The notes under the pieces were generated by a model. It searched no databases and was not told the DNA's origin. It saw only the letters and a list, made by a program, of their open reading frames with translations. A stretch of 64,000 bases of DNA from Ralstonia mannitolilytica (lineage in GTDB: Bacteria > Pseudomonadota > Gammaproteobacteria > Burkholderiales > Burkholderiaceae). Both the position numbers and the translations under genes were made by a program. The stretch lies in NCBI RefSeq assembly GCF_905397375.1, contig NZ_CAJPVG010000003.1, forward strand, positions 124,001 to 188,000. The letters are read 5' to 3'. Below, in pieces: positions 1-8,415 of this stretch (positions within the stretch are counted from its first letter, which is position 1; each line of letters opens with the position of its first letter).

Positions 1-326
1 GATGCGGATGTTCCGCAACGCGCGGAAGTGGATGGGCTGACCTGTTCTGCCGCAGCAATGCAAAACGCGCCGGGGCCACTCGGCGCGTTTTTTTTGGCCC
101 GTCGCCACGGGTACGCATCCACGCGGCCGGCCTGAGATGGCCGCGGCAATATTCCTTAGGCAAGTGTTATATTGCGCCCGCATGCGCCACGCTCTATCAG
201 CCGAAGAATGCATCCACCCGGCGGCGCACCGGAAAGCGACAACACAAGAACGGGTCAACCGCGCCACGGTCATGCCTCTCCAAGATCAGCGCCGGGCCCA
301 TGGGTCTATGCAACGAGGGGATCGAC
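1..326. other. Upstream region of the autotransporter, no complete gene
   Basis: An open frame entering from the left edge stops with TGA at 38-40 and may be the tail of an upstream gene, but only about twelve codons are visible, so no product can be named. A rho-independent terminator follows at 62-95. The remaining 230 bases hold a short open frame (137-418) that overlaps the autotransporter start and resembles nothing I recognise; I treat this stretch as the leader and promoter region of the autotransporter. A purine-rich ribosome-binding site (GAGGGG) sits just upstream of 327. Confidence 0.5.
62..95 (+). terminator. Rho-independent terminator
   Basis: A perfect 9 bp GC-rich stem (AACGCGCCG at 64-72 with CGGCGCGTT at 81-89), an 8-base loop and a run of eight T at 88-95. 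It would end the transcript of the gene that enters from the left edge. Confidence 0.85.
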
Positions 327-3300
327 ATGAACCGGGTCTATCGGCTGGTCTGGAGCCGCACCTTGCGTGCGCCGCAGGTGGTGTCCGAATGCACAAAGGC
401 GTCGCACGGGGGCGTTGACGCCGGTACCCACACAGCGCATGCGCGTCGGCGCGCTTCGCTCATTTCCATCGGTGTGTCGGTCGGCCTGGCGGGCACGGCG
501 CTCCCAGGCTGGGCCGCCACGTGCTCGCCGACCACGATCGCCAATTGCAGCGCCGCGGGCGGCAACGGCATCCCGGATCGCAGCGGCAACGGCGGCAGCG
601 GCAATGGCGGAGGCGGCGGTTCTTCGACGCTGGGCGGAGGCACTGCCACTGTCCAAGTCCCCGGCGGGCCAACCTCAGGCGGCACGGGTGGCACCGGTGC
701 CACGAACGACAGCGGGCAGGGCGGCGTTGGAGGCTCGCCGGCCGTCGTACTCGCTGGCGATGCCGTGGTCAACGCAAACGCGCAGGGCGGCGCGGGCCAA
801 GCGTACGACGGATTCAACTTTGCAGCCGGTGGGGGTGGCGGCGGTGCGGGCGTGTATTCCACGGGCACCAGCGTCACTGTCAGCAATGGCGCAACTGTGC
901 AGGGCGGCGCGGGCGGAAACGGGGGGGCCGGCACATCGGGGGCCGCTTCCAACGGTGGAGGCGGCGGCGGTGGCGGCGCAGGCCTGGTGATGGTGACGCC
1001 GGTCGGCGAAGTGAACAACCAAGGCACGCTGGTTGGTGGCAATGGTGGCAACGGAGGCGGCGGCGGAAACCCGGGTGGCGGTGGAGGCGGCGGCGATGGG
1101 TTGCTGACCTTGGGGTCCGGCTCGCAGGTGACCAACATCGGGACGATCGTCGGCGGTGTTGGCGGCGCTGCCGGTGGCGCGGGCAGCACGGCCGGTGCCA
1201 GTGGCGCGGGCGTCAACCTGGCCGCCGCGTTCAACGTGCTGACCAACGTCGGCACGATTACCGGCGGCGCGGGCAACGGCGGTGCCGCGGGCGCGGGTGT
1301 CATTGCCAACGGCGCCGTCATCGTCAATGGCGGCACGATCAGCGGCGGATTGTCCAGCGACGGCGTGACGCGTGCGGCAGCCATCCAGTTCAACGGGACG
1401 AACAACACGCTGCAACTGGTGACGGGTTCCAACATCATCGGCAACCTCGAGGTGGCCGCGGGGGCGGCAGCCAAGATCACTGCCGGCACTGCAGGCCTCT
1501 CGCTCTCCAACAACGTCACGCTGGGCGACGCCACGTCGCGCGTCACGCTCGATTCGACCACGACGAACCTCGTGGTGTCAGGCGTCATATCGGGCGCGGG
1601 CGGCGTGGGCGTCACCGGCAGTCGAACGATCACGCTGACGGGCGACAACACCTACACCGGCGCGACCACCATCACCACGGGCACGCTGCAGATCGGCAAC
1701 GGCGGCACCACTGGTTCGGTGGCCGGCAACATCGTCAACAACGGCACACTGGCTTTCAATCGCAGCGACGCGGTGACGTACGCCGGCACCATCAGCGGCG
1801 CCGGCAATCTGGTGCAGGCCGGGGCCGGCACGTTGACCCTCTCGGGCACGGCGGGCTATGCCGGCAGCACGACCATCAATGCGGGCACGCTCGCGTTGTC
1901 TGGCGCCGGCAGCATCGCGGCTTCGAGCGGCGTGGTGAACAACGGCACGTTTGATATTTCGGGGACGACCTCGGGCGCGACCATCAACGCATTGACCGGC
2001 TCCGGCATCGTCGCCCTCGGTGGCCGGACGCTCACGCTTGCGAACGCAGCCGGCACGTTCAGCGGCACGATCGGGGGGACGGGCGGCCTCACGGTCAGCG
2101 GTGGCGCGCAAACGCTGTCGGGCGTCAACGGCTTTACCGGCGCAACGACGATCGGCGGCGGCACACTCGCGCTGTCCGGCGCTGGCAGCATCGCGGCCTC
2201 CAGCGGCGTGGTGAACAACGGCACCTTCGATATTTCGGGGACGACGTCCGGCGCCACGATCAACGCACTGACGGGTTCGGGCATCGTCGCCCTTGGTGGC
2301 AGGTCGCTGACGCTCGCCAACGCAGCCGGCACCTTCAGCGGCGCAATCGGCGGCACGGGCGGCCTCACGTTGAATGGCGGCACGCAAACTCTGTCCGGCG
2401 TGAACACCTATGGCGGTGCAACGACGATCAACGCCGGCACGCTGGCGTTGACGGGTGCCGGCCGCCTGGCCTCGGGCACGACCGTCACGCTCACGGGCGC
2501 AACGTCGGCACTCGATCTGTCCGCAGGAGCCAGCCAGACGGTCGCCCATCTGTCTGGCGTCGCTGGCAGCCGCGTGGTGCTGAATGGCAGCGCGCTGACG
2601 CTGGCCGACGACTCGTCCCAAGCCTTCGGTGGCAGCCTGAGCGGCAACGGATCGTTGATCAAGCAGGGCACGGGCACGCTCACGTTGAACGGTGTCAGCA
2701 GCGGCTTCTCTGGGTCGACCACGGTGGCAGGCGGCACGCTGGCCGTCGGCGATGCGGCAAACGCCAGTGCCGTGCTTGGCGGCAATGTCCTGGTGAACGC
2801 GCTGGGCACGCTGCGCGGCCACGGCACGGTTTCGGGCGATGTGAGCAGCAGCGGGGTGGTGGCGCCGGGCGGCTCCATCGGCACGCTGTCCGTTGGGGGC
2901 AATTACACGCAAGCGTCGGGCGGGACGCTCGCCATCGAGGTCAGCCCGACGGACGCCTCGCAACTGCGCGTGGGCGGTGCCGCGGCGCTCGGCGGGTCGC
3001 TTGCCATCGTGTTCGATCCGGGCACCTACACCGCGCGCCGCTACACCGTGCTGAGCGCGGCCAACGGCGTGACGGGCCGCTTCGCCAACGTCAGCACCGC
3101 CACGGCCGGCGCCAGCCTCGGCACGCTGCAGACCTCGGTGGACTACGGAACGAATGCGGTCGATCTGCTGCTCGCGGAAGCAACGGCGCCCGGTGCACCC
3201 GGCGGCGGGACCGTCGTCGCCCCGACAAAAACCTCCATCTACACGGCGCTTGGCACGACGGCGCTGCTGCAGGCGCAAGGCGCCAACGCCGCGCTGCTCG

Positions 3301-4148
3301 GCCGGCTGTCCGGGCCGCAAGACGCGCTGGGCGGCGCCACCAACGTCTGGGCTACGGCCAGCGGATCCAGCACGAAGGTGGGCGGCACAGGCAATGCGCC
3401 GGGCTTCCTCACGCACGCCTACGGGTTCCTGGCGGGAGCGGAGGGCCGCATGGGCGCGGCCACCGTCGGCGCGGCGGGCGGCTACACGCACACCACGCTC
3501 GGCGAGGACACGACCGGCGCATCGGGCGCCATCGACACGTTGCGCGTGGCACTTTACGGCGCGCAGCCGATGGGCGCCATCAACCTGTCGGCCACGGTCG
3601 GCTATGGGCTCGATTTCTTCTCGCAGAAGCGGCCGTTCGGCAGCGTGGGCACCGCCGAGGGCGACCATCTCGCGCACGAATTCACGGCTGCCACGCAAGC
3701 CAGCTTGCCCCTGGAGATCGGCGGCCTCCGCCTCGCGCCGCACCTGGGCCTGCGCTACGCCTACGTGCGCGGCAGCGGCTTCGGAGAGGACGGCGCCCAC
3801 GGCCAGAACCTCCAGGTCGGCCCGGACAGCGCGCGCAGCCTCCAGCCGTATGTGGGCGTCACGCTCGACAAGGCCTTCGGAGACGTGCGCCCCGTCAACG
3901 TGCAACTTCGCTTGGGCTATGCGCATGAGCTGATGAACGCCGGCCGTGTCGTCCAGGTGCAGAGCCAGGACGGCACCGTGTTCGCGGCCCCGGGCACCGA
4001 TCTGCCGCGTTCGTTCCTGACGACGGGTGCGAGCGTCACGCTCCAGGCAGCCAAGGCGACCACGGTGTCCTTGGGTGTGGATACCACCATCAATACGAGC
4101 CACGTGTCTGCGCAGTCTGCGTACGTGCGGGTCAACCATCGGTTCTAA
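327..4148 (+). CDS. Type V autotransporter with glycine-rich passenger and PATR repeats
   Basis: Outer-membrane autotransporter of 1273 residues. The ATG at 327 is chosen because it follows a GAGGGG ribosome-binding site and begins with MNRVYRLVW, the hallmark of the extended signal peptide region (ESPR); an upstream in-frame start at 300 would bury it. Order: ESPR (about 1-25), hydrophobic signal core ending near GWA (about 45-63), a very Gly/Asn/Ser-rich stretch (about 75-330) with many GGxGG runs, beta-helical passenger-associated repeats of the type TLTGDNTYTGATTI (from about 436 to 900), and a C-terminal beta-barrel (about 1005-1273) ending in Phe, as expected for BAM insertion. Passengers of this family are usually adhesins or biofilm factors; no protease or lipase motif is visible, so the function beyond surface display is inference. 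Flanked by terminators on both sides, so probably monocistronic. Confidence 0.93.
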   Translation: MNRVYRLVWSRTLRAPQVVSECTKASHGGVDAGTHTAHARRRASLISIGVSVGLAGTALPGWAATCSPTTIANCSAAGGNGIPDRSGNGGSGNGGGGGSSTLGGGTATVQVPGGPTSGGTGGTGATNDSGQGGVGGSPAVVLAGDAVVNANAQGGAGQAYDGFNFAAGGGGGGAGVYSTGTSVTVSNGATVQGGAGGNGGAGTSGAASNGGGGGGGGAGLVMVTPVGEVNNQGTLVGGNGGNGGGGGNPGGGGGGGDGLLTLGSGSQVTNIGTIVGGVGGAAGGAGSTAGASGAGVNLAAAFNVLTNVGTITGGAGNGGAAGAGVIANGAVIVNGGTISGGLSSDGVTRAAAIQFNGTNNTLQLVTGSNIIGNLEVAAGAAAKITAGTAGLSLSNNVTLGDATSRVTLDSTTTNLVVSGVISGAGGVGVTGSRTITLTGDNTYTGATTITTGTLQIGNGGTTGSVAGNIVNNGTLAFNRSDAVTYAGTISGAGNLVQAGAGTLTLSGTAGYAGSTTINAGTLALSGAGSIAASSGVVNNGTFDISGTTSGATINALTGSGIVALGGRTLTLANAAGTFSGTIGGTGGLTVSGGAQTLSGVNGFTGATTIGGGTLALSGAGSIAASSGVVNNGTFDISGTTSGATINALTGSGIVALGGRSLTLANAAGTFSGAIGGTGGLTLNGGTQTLSGVNTYGGATTINAGTLALTGAGRLASGTTVTLTGATSALDLSAGASQTVAHLSGVAGSRVVLNGSALTLADDSSQAFGGSLSGNGSLIKQGTGTLTLNGVSSGFSGSTTVAGGTLAVGDAANASAVLGGNVLVNALGTLRGHGTVSGDVSSSGVVAPGGSIGTLSVGGNYTQASGGTLAIEVSPTDASQLRVGGAAALGGSLAIVFDPGTYTARRYTVLSAANGVTGRFANVSTATAGASLGTLQTSVDYGTNAVDLLLAEATAPGAPGGGTVVAPTKTSIYTALGTTALLQAQGANAALLGRLSGPQDALGGATNVWATASGSSTKVGGTGNAPGFLTHAYGFLAGAEGRMGAATVGAAGGYTHTTLGEDTTGASGAIDTLRVALYGAQPMGAINLSATVGYGLDFFSQKRPFGSVGTAEGDHLAHEFTAATQASLPLEIGGLRLAPHLGLRYAYVRGSGFGEDGAHGQNLQVGPDSARSLQPYVGVTLDKAFGDVRPVNVQLRLGYAHELMNAGRVVQVQSQDGTVFAAPGTDLPRSFLTTGASVTLQAAKATTVSLGVDTTINTSHVSAQSAYVRVNHRF
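1885..2436 (+). repeat. Two tandem 276-bp repeats inside the autotransporter gene
   Basis: Bases 1885-2160 and 2161-2436 are head-to-tail copies of a 276-bp (92-codon) unit, each encoding TLALSGAGSIAASSGVVNN and the following PATR strand. A third unit starts in register at 2437 and diverges after about eight codons. The copies differ mostly at third codon positions, so the duplication is not recent but protein identity is retained. Confidence 0.9.
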
Positions 4149-4170
4149 CGGAAGCCGCGTGCTGAAAGAA

Positions 4171-4203
4171 AAAACGCGCCGACGTGATCTCGGCGCGTTT
4201 TTT
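4171..4203. terminator. Bidirectional rho-independent terminator
   Basis: A 9 bp stem (ACGCGCCGA at 4174-4182 with TCGGCGCGT at 4190-4198) is flanked by A-rich sequence on the left and seven T on the right, so it can act on both strands. It lies between the convergent autotransporter and serine hydrolase genes. Confidence 0.85.
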
Positions 4204-4223
4204 TACCAGCACCAGCGGAGCGT

Positions 4224-5462
4224 CTAGCGGCCAAACTTCTCGACAACGCCGCGCCACAACGCATCACGCTCGGCGCCCAGGTGCGCGCCGCTTGCATCGC
4301 CCGACGCGTCCTGGCCCACCGCAAGATGGACCATGGTGAGCCCGGATTGCGGGTCCACGTAGATCGCCTGCCCATGGATGCCGAGCAGCACGAATCGCCG
4401 TGCTTGTCCCGGCAAAAGCCAGACCTGATAGCCGTAGCCGTAATAGCGGCTGCCGAGATACGTCATCTGCCCCGGGCGAAACGCATCGGGCTGGCGCGCT
4501 GCGTCGGTCATGTCGAGCAGGAAGTCGCGCGGCACGACTTGCCGGCCTTGCACCACGCCATCGTTGGCCAGCATCGAGCCGAGGCGCGCGTAGTCCCGCG
4601 CCGTTGCATTGAAGCCGCCCTGGGCAAACGCCGATCCGTCGGATTGGCGCAGGAGGTAGGTCGCCTTGCCTTCGGCCCCCATCGGCTTCCATAGCTTGTC
4701 GTCAACGAAGTCGCACAGGCTGCGGTGCGTCGCCGCTTGCAGCACGAGCGCCAACACTTCGGTTTGCGCGCCCGCGTAGTTGAAACGCGTGCCCGGCGCA
4801 TCGGCGCGCTCGTTGACCTGGGCCGCGGCCGCGAGCACGCCTTGCTTTGCTGCCGTCTTGAGAAAACGTGCACGGTCGTCGGTGGGGGTGTAGTCCTCGA
4901 CGTACTTCGCGCCGGAGGCCATGCGCAGCAGATCGACGATGCGCGTTTCACCGTACAGCGTGCCTGCAAGGTCCGGCACGTACTGGTCAACACGGTCGTC
5001 CAGCAAGTGCAGGCTTCCATCCTCCAGCGCCTTGCCGATGGCCAGTGCAACCAGCGTCTTGGCCATCGAGTTGGACAGCATGCGCATGTCGCGCGTGCGG
5101 TCGTAGCCGTAATGCTCGGCCAGGATGACGCCGTCCTGAACGATCAGCACAGCGGTCGCGCGCTGATGCTCCATGTAGTCGGCCAGCGTGTAGTCATGGT
5201 TGCGGAAGCGATACCGGACATCCGCCTCCTTGTCTGCGATCTTGAGCTGCACCGGTTGGTCGGCCGGCGCCAGTTCGCAAGACGGCGAGATGCGGTCCAT
5301 GCCGCTGAAGGCCCCCACGATGTACTGGGCCTCGTGGATGCGTGCGGCGCTTGGCGCGAGCGGATAGCCTTGCGCCTTGCCGAGTCGATCTTCATCGGGC
5401 GAAGCGACGGCGACGCTGCAGGCGAGCAGCGCGCACATCGCGCAGTGTTGGAGAGCGTTCAT
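4224..5462 (-). CDS. Serine hydrolase of the beta-lactamase/esterase (COG1680) family
   Basis: About 412 residues, predicted exported. ATG at 5462 (MNALQHCAMCALL) is preferred over the upstream TTG at 5498 because it starts directly on a signal peptide; LLAC at about residues 12-15 could be a lipobox, while VAVAS offers a signal peptidase I site, so lipoprotein status is open. The catalytic SxxK motif is SMAK near residue 131 (Ser nucleophile, Lys base), followed by a family-typical region (GKALEDGSLHLLDDRVDQYV) and a Tyr motif (NYAG). Family members hydrolyse esters, amides or D-amino-acid peptides; the substrate here cannot be read from sequence. Single gene, converging on the autotransporter and separated from the LysR gene upstream by about 70 bases. 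Confidence 0.85.
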   Translation of the reverse strand: MNALQHCAMCALLACSVAVASPDEDRLGKAQGYPLAPSAARIHEAQYIVGAFSGMDRISPSCELAPADQPVQLKIADKEADVRYRFRNHDYTLADYMEHQRATAVLIVQDGVILAEHYGYDRTRDMRMLSNSMAKTLVALAIGKALEDGSLHLLDDRVDQYVPDLAGTLYGETRIVDLLRMASGAKYVEDYTPTDDRARFLKTAAKQGVLAAAAQVNERADAPGTRFNYAGAQTEVLALVLQAATHRSLCDFVDDKLWKPMGAEGKATYLLRQSDGSAFAQGGFNATARDYARLGSMLANDGVVQGRQVVPRDFLLDMTDAARQPDAFRPGQMTYLGSRYYGYGYQVWLLPGQARRFVLLGIHGQAIYVDPQSGLTMVHLAVGQDASGDASGAHLGAERDALWRGVVEKFGR

Positions 5463-5532
5463 TGGCTGGGTCGGGGGTGAGATTGCGGGCGGCGGCAAGC
5501 CGTGAGACTACACCGGCCGCAAGGCGGAGCGC

Positions 5533-6459
5533 CTACGCATTCGTGCCCAGCGGTTCCAGATACGGCTCCAGCAACTCGCTCATCCAGTTCATGAAGACCT
5601 GCACCCGAACCGGCAGGTTTCGCCGGTTGGGATACACCAGCGAAACCGGCATCGGCGGCGGCCGGAAGTCGGGCATGACGTCAAGGAGCGTACCGTCCGC
5701 AATCGCCGACGACAGCCCCGCGTACACCGGTGCCTGGATCATTCCGAGCCCCGCGCGGCACGCTGCATCGTAGCTCTCGGCCGAGCTGACGGTCACCGCG
5801 CCTTTCATCGGCCGGAACGCCGAGCGGCCGTCCACCGTGTATTCCCACCCCGGCGACTTCGTCCCCAGCGTCTGCACGTAATGGACGATGCGATGGTGGT
5901 CGAGGTCGTCGAGCGTTTTCGGCATGCCATAGCGCGCGATGTAACTGGGGCTCGCGCAGTTCACCTGATGCAGCTGGCCGAGCGGGCGGGCGATCAGGCT
6001 GCTGTCGGCCAGGTTGCCGATGCGCAGGACGCAGTCGAAGCCTTCGCGCACGGGGTCTACGCGGCGGTCGGTGCTGGACAGCTCGATCTCGAGGTCGGGA
6101 TGCATCTCCAGAAACGCGGGCAGGGCCGGGATGACGATGCGGCGCGCCACGCCCACCGGCATGTCGACGCGCAGCCGGCCGCGCAGCGCCTGCGGGCTCT
6201 GGCGGAACATGGTCTGCAGTTCGTCCATGTCGGCCAGCAGATCCTGGCAGCGCTCGTAGAACGTCTGGCCGTCCTGCGTGAGCTGCACCTTGCGGGTGGT
6301 CCGGTGCAGCAGGCGCGTGCCGAGCATCGTCTCCAGCTGCTGCACCGCCACCGAGGCGGCCGGCTTGGGAATGCTCAAGGCTTCTGCCGCGCGCGTGAAG
6401 CTGGCAAGTTCAGCCACGCGCACAAAAACCTGCATGGCTTCGAGTTGGTTGGTGGACAT
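5533..6459 (-). CDS. LysR-family transcriptional regulator
   Basis: 308 residues, the normal LysR length. The N-terminal winged helix-turn-helix (about 1-65) contains FTRAAEALSIPKPAASVAVQQLE, followed by a periplasmic-binding-like effector domain (about 90-300) with the subgroup hallmark DCVLRIGNL. It resembles the large CrgA/DmlR-like subgroup that often controls a neighbouring oxidoreductase. It is transcribed divergently from the SDR gene starting at 6591, and a palindrome lies between them, so local control of that gene is the simplest inference. The effector is unknown. Confidence 0.92.
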   Translation of the reverse strand: MSTNQLEAMQVFVRVAELASFTRAAEALSIPKPAASVAVQQLETMLGTRLLHRTTRKVQLTQDGQTFYERCQDLLADMDELQTMFRQSPQALRGRLRVDMPVGVARRIVIPALPAFLEMHPDLEIELSSTDRRVDPVREGFDCVLRIGNLADSSLIARPLGQLHQVNCASPSYIARYGMPKTLDDLDHHRIVHYVQTLGTKSPGWEYTVDGRSAFRPMKGAVTVSSAESYDAACRAGLGMIQAPVYAGLSSAIADGTLLDVMPDFRPPPMPVSLVYPNRRNLPVRVQVFMNWMSELLEPYLEPLGTNA

Positions 6460-6477
6460 GGCGGGCGGGCTAATTGT

Positions 6478-6501
6478 TATCTGTGAGCAAACACAGCGAT
6501 A
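6478..6501. promoter_or_regulatory. Palindrome in the LysR/SDR divergent intergenic region
   Basis: CTGTG-N6-CACAG at 6481-6496 is a perfect inverted repeat, with TATC at 6478-6481 and GATA at 6498-6501 adding an outer pair offset by one base. It lies 18 to 42 bases upstream of the LysR start and about 90 bases upstream of the SDR start, a normal place for a LysR autoregulatory site. Assignment as operator is inference. Confidence 0.45.
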
Positions 6502-6590
6502 GGATAAGCGAGATTTATTCTTTGTTTGTCGCCCAATACCATGCTCTCACGGTGTTCGACAGCCATCCCAAACCCAACCGGAGAGCAAAC

Positions 6591-7355
6591 ATGACACAGA
6601 CCCACACCCCCATTGCGATCGTCACCGGCGGTAGCCGCGGCCTTGGCAAGAACATGGTGCAGAAGCTGGCCCAGCGCGGCACCGACGTGATCTTCACCTA
6701 CCGCACCAACCGAGCGGAAGCCGATGCCCTCGTCGCTGAACTGACTGCCCAGGGCCGCCGCGCCGCCGCCTTGCAGCTGGACGTCGGCAAGATCGCCACG
6801 TTCCCGGCTTTTGCCGAGGCCGTGCGCGGCGTGCTGGCGCAGTGGAAGGCCGAGCGCTTCGATTACCTCGTCAACAACGCCGGCGTTGGCGTGCATGCCA
6901 CGGTGGCCGAAACCACCGAAGCGCAGTTCGACGAACTGATGAACGTGCATTTCAAGGGCGTGTTCTTCCTCACGCAGATCCTGCTGCCACTCATGGCGGA
7001 CGGCGGGCGCATCGTGAATATCTCGTCGGGGCTGGCGCGCTTTGCGCTGCCGGGCTACGGCGCGTATGCGGCAATGAAGGGCGCGGTGGAGGTGCTGACG
7101 CGCTATCTAGCGAAGGAACTCGGCCCGCGCGGCATTGCCGTGAACGTGGTGGCGCCGGGCGCCATCGAGACGGACTTTGGCGGCGGTGCGGTGCGCGACA
7201 ACGCGAGCCTCAATGCGATGGTGGCGTCCAATACGGCACTGGGGCGCGCTGGCCTGCCGGACGATATTGGCGGCGTGGTGGCCTCGTTGCTGTCGCCGGA
7301 TAACCGGTGGATCAATGCGCAGCGGATTGAGGCGTCGGGCGGGATGTTCCTGTAA
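6591..7355 (+). CDS. Short-chain dehydrogenase/reductase (classical SDR)
   Basis: 254 residues. The ATG at 6591 follows a good ribosome-binding site (GGAGAG); the longer frame from 6474 would run through the operator region. Rossmann cofactor motif TGGSRGLG near residues 12-19, the NNAGVG structural motif, and the active-site set Ser (ISSG) with Tyr-x3-Lys (YAAMK). The TYRTNRAEA stretch after beta strand 2 (Thr/Arg rather than Asp) suggests NADPH preference. Family members reduce ketones or oxidise alcohols; the substrate is not evident. Divergent from the LysR gene, which probably controls it. Confidence 0.9.
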   Translation: MTQTHTPIAIVTGGSRGLGKNMVQKLAQRGTDVIFTYRTNRAEADALVAELTAQGRRAAALQLDVGKIATFPAFAEAVRGVLAQWKAERFDYLVNNAGVGVHATVAETTEAQFDELMNVHFKGVFFLTQILLPLMADGGRIVNISSGLARFALPGYGAYAAMKGAVEVLTRYLAKELGPRGIAVNVVAPGAIETDFGGGAVRDNASLNAMVASNTALGRAGLPDDIGGVVASLLSPDNRWINAQRIEASGGMFL

Positions 7356-7359
7356 GCAG

Positions 7360-7389
7360 CGGCAGACCGCGACACTTGGCGGTCTGCCG
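7360..7389. repeat. 11-bp perfect inverted repeat (hairpin) after the SDR gene
   Basis: CGGCAGACCGC at 7360-7370 pairs perfectly with GCGGTCTGCCG at 7379-7389 around an 8-base loop. It begins five bases after the SDR stop codon but no T run follows, so it may be a weak or rho-assisted terminator, or an mRNA 3-prime stabiliser. A second palindrome (CGAGCTC-T-GAGCTCG, 7399-7413) and a small CTCGG-N4-CCGAG stem (7410-7423) follow directly. Confidence 0.6.
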
Positions 7390-7494
7390 TCCCGCTGTCG
7401 AGCTCTGAGCTCGGGGCGCCGAGGAAATAGATCTGCGTGTTGCGTTCGGAATTTGGAACTGGTGGCTTGATGGGTTGGCGCGGCGGCGCTGCGC

Positions 7495-7526
7495 TTGTTT
7501 CTCCCCCTGCCGGGGCTGAAACAAGG
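7495..7526. repeat. Long hairpin between convergent SDR and permease genes
   Basis: CTTGTTTC at 7495-7502 pairs with GAAACAAG at 7519-7526, and inside it a C run pairs with CGGGG. It lies 37 bases beyond the permease stop codon on the minus strand. There is no clear U tract on either side; it could be a terminator for either convergent gene or a dispersed intergenic repeat. Confidence 0.55.
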
Positions 7527-7562
7527 GATGCACCACAAGAAACAACCCAAACCCAACAACCC

Positions 7563-8399
7563 TTACGCCACCGCCTTAGCCGCAGCCCGCCCCCGCAGCC
7601 ATTCAAACGTCAACAGCAGACACGTCGAAAACACAATCAGAATCGTCGCCAGCGCCGCAATCGTCGGCGAGATGTTTTCGCGAATCCCGGTAAACATCTG
7701 GCGCGGCAGCGTCACCTGATCGGCCCCCGCCAGGAAGAGCGTCACCACCACTTCGTCAAACGACGTGGCAAACGCAAACAGCGCGCCGGAAATCACGCCC
7801 GGTGCGATGACGGGCAGCGTAATGCGGAAGAACGTCATGACCGGGTTGGCACCCAGCGACAGGCTCGCCCGCACGAGGTTGTGATTGAAGCCCTGCAGCG
7901 TCGCCAGTACTGTCGTCACCACAAACGGCACGCCCAGCGCCGCATGCGCGAGGATCAGCCCGATATACGTGTTGGCCAGGCCCAGCGGGGCAAAGAACAG
8001 GTACATGCCGACGCCTACGACGACCACTGGCACGATCATCGGCGACACCAGCACCGCCATCAGCAGGCCCTTGCCGCGGAAGTCCGCCTTGTTCAGCCCG
8101 ATGGCGGCCAGGGTGCCGAGCACCGTTGCGACGATCGTGGCGGCGGGCGCGACGATGAAGCTGTTCTTGGCCGCCATGCGCCATTCATCCGACGTGACGA
8201 GGTTCTGATACCAGCGCAGCGAATAGCTTGGAATCGGATACGACAGGAACGTGCTCGACGAGAACGACAGCGGCACGATCACCAGCACCGGCAGCACGAG
8301 GTACAGCAGGGTCAGCACGGCCAGGCCGCGCAGTGCGAAGTACCACAGGCGCTCGATGAGGGAGGTGTGCGGGGCGAACATCGGTTTGGCGAGTTTCAT
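7563..8399 (-). CDS. Polyamine-type ABC transporter permease, PotC-like
   Basis: 278 residues. ATG at 8399 (MKLAKPMFAPH) is chosen because the longer frame to 8690 would overlap the preceding permease gene by almost 300 bases. About six membrane segments; the first is LAVLTLLYLVLPVLVIVPLS. The ATPase-coupling loop carries ASLSLGANPVMTFFRITLP, a variant of the EAA motif, followed by PGVISGALFAFATSFDEVV, which is typical of PotC/PotI permeases. Last gene of a four-gene operon in the order ATPase, binding protein, permease 1, permease 2. It forms the inner-membrane channel together with the larger permease just upstream. Spermidine, putrescine or a related amine is the family expectation; the exact substrate is inference. 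Confidence 0.9.
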   Translation of the reverse strand: MKLAKPMFAPHTSLIERLWYFALRGLAVLTLLYLVLPVLVIVPLSFSSSTFLSYPIPSYSLRWYQNLVTSDEWRMAAKNSFIVAPAATIVATVLGTLAAIGLNKADFRGKGLLMAVLVSPMIVPVVVVGVGMYLFFAPLGLANTYIGLILAHAALGVPFVVTTVLATLQGFNHNLVRASLSLGANPVMTFFRITLPVIAPGVISGALFAFATSFDEVVVTLFLAGADQVTLPRQMFTGIRENISPTIAALATILIVFSTCLLLTFEWLRGRAAAKAVA

Positions 8400-8415
8400 G
8401 TTCGATGGGCTCCGT

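Noticed and set aside
137..418. 93-codon frame before the autotransporter
   Set aside because: Overlaps the real start at 327, has no family resemblance and lies in the leader region.
338..4139. Long minus-strand open frames opposite the autotransporter (437 and 853 codons)
   Set aside because: They consist of low-complexity Pro/Ala- or Arg/Ala-rich sequence created by the GC-rich repeats on the plus strand; no signal, domain or ribosome-binding site.
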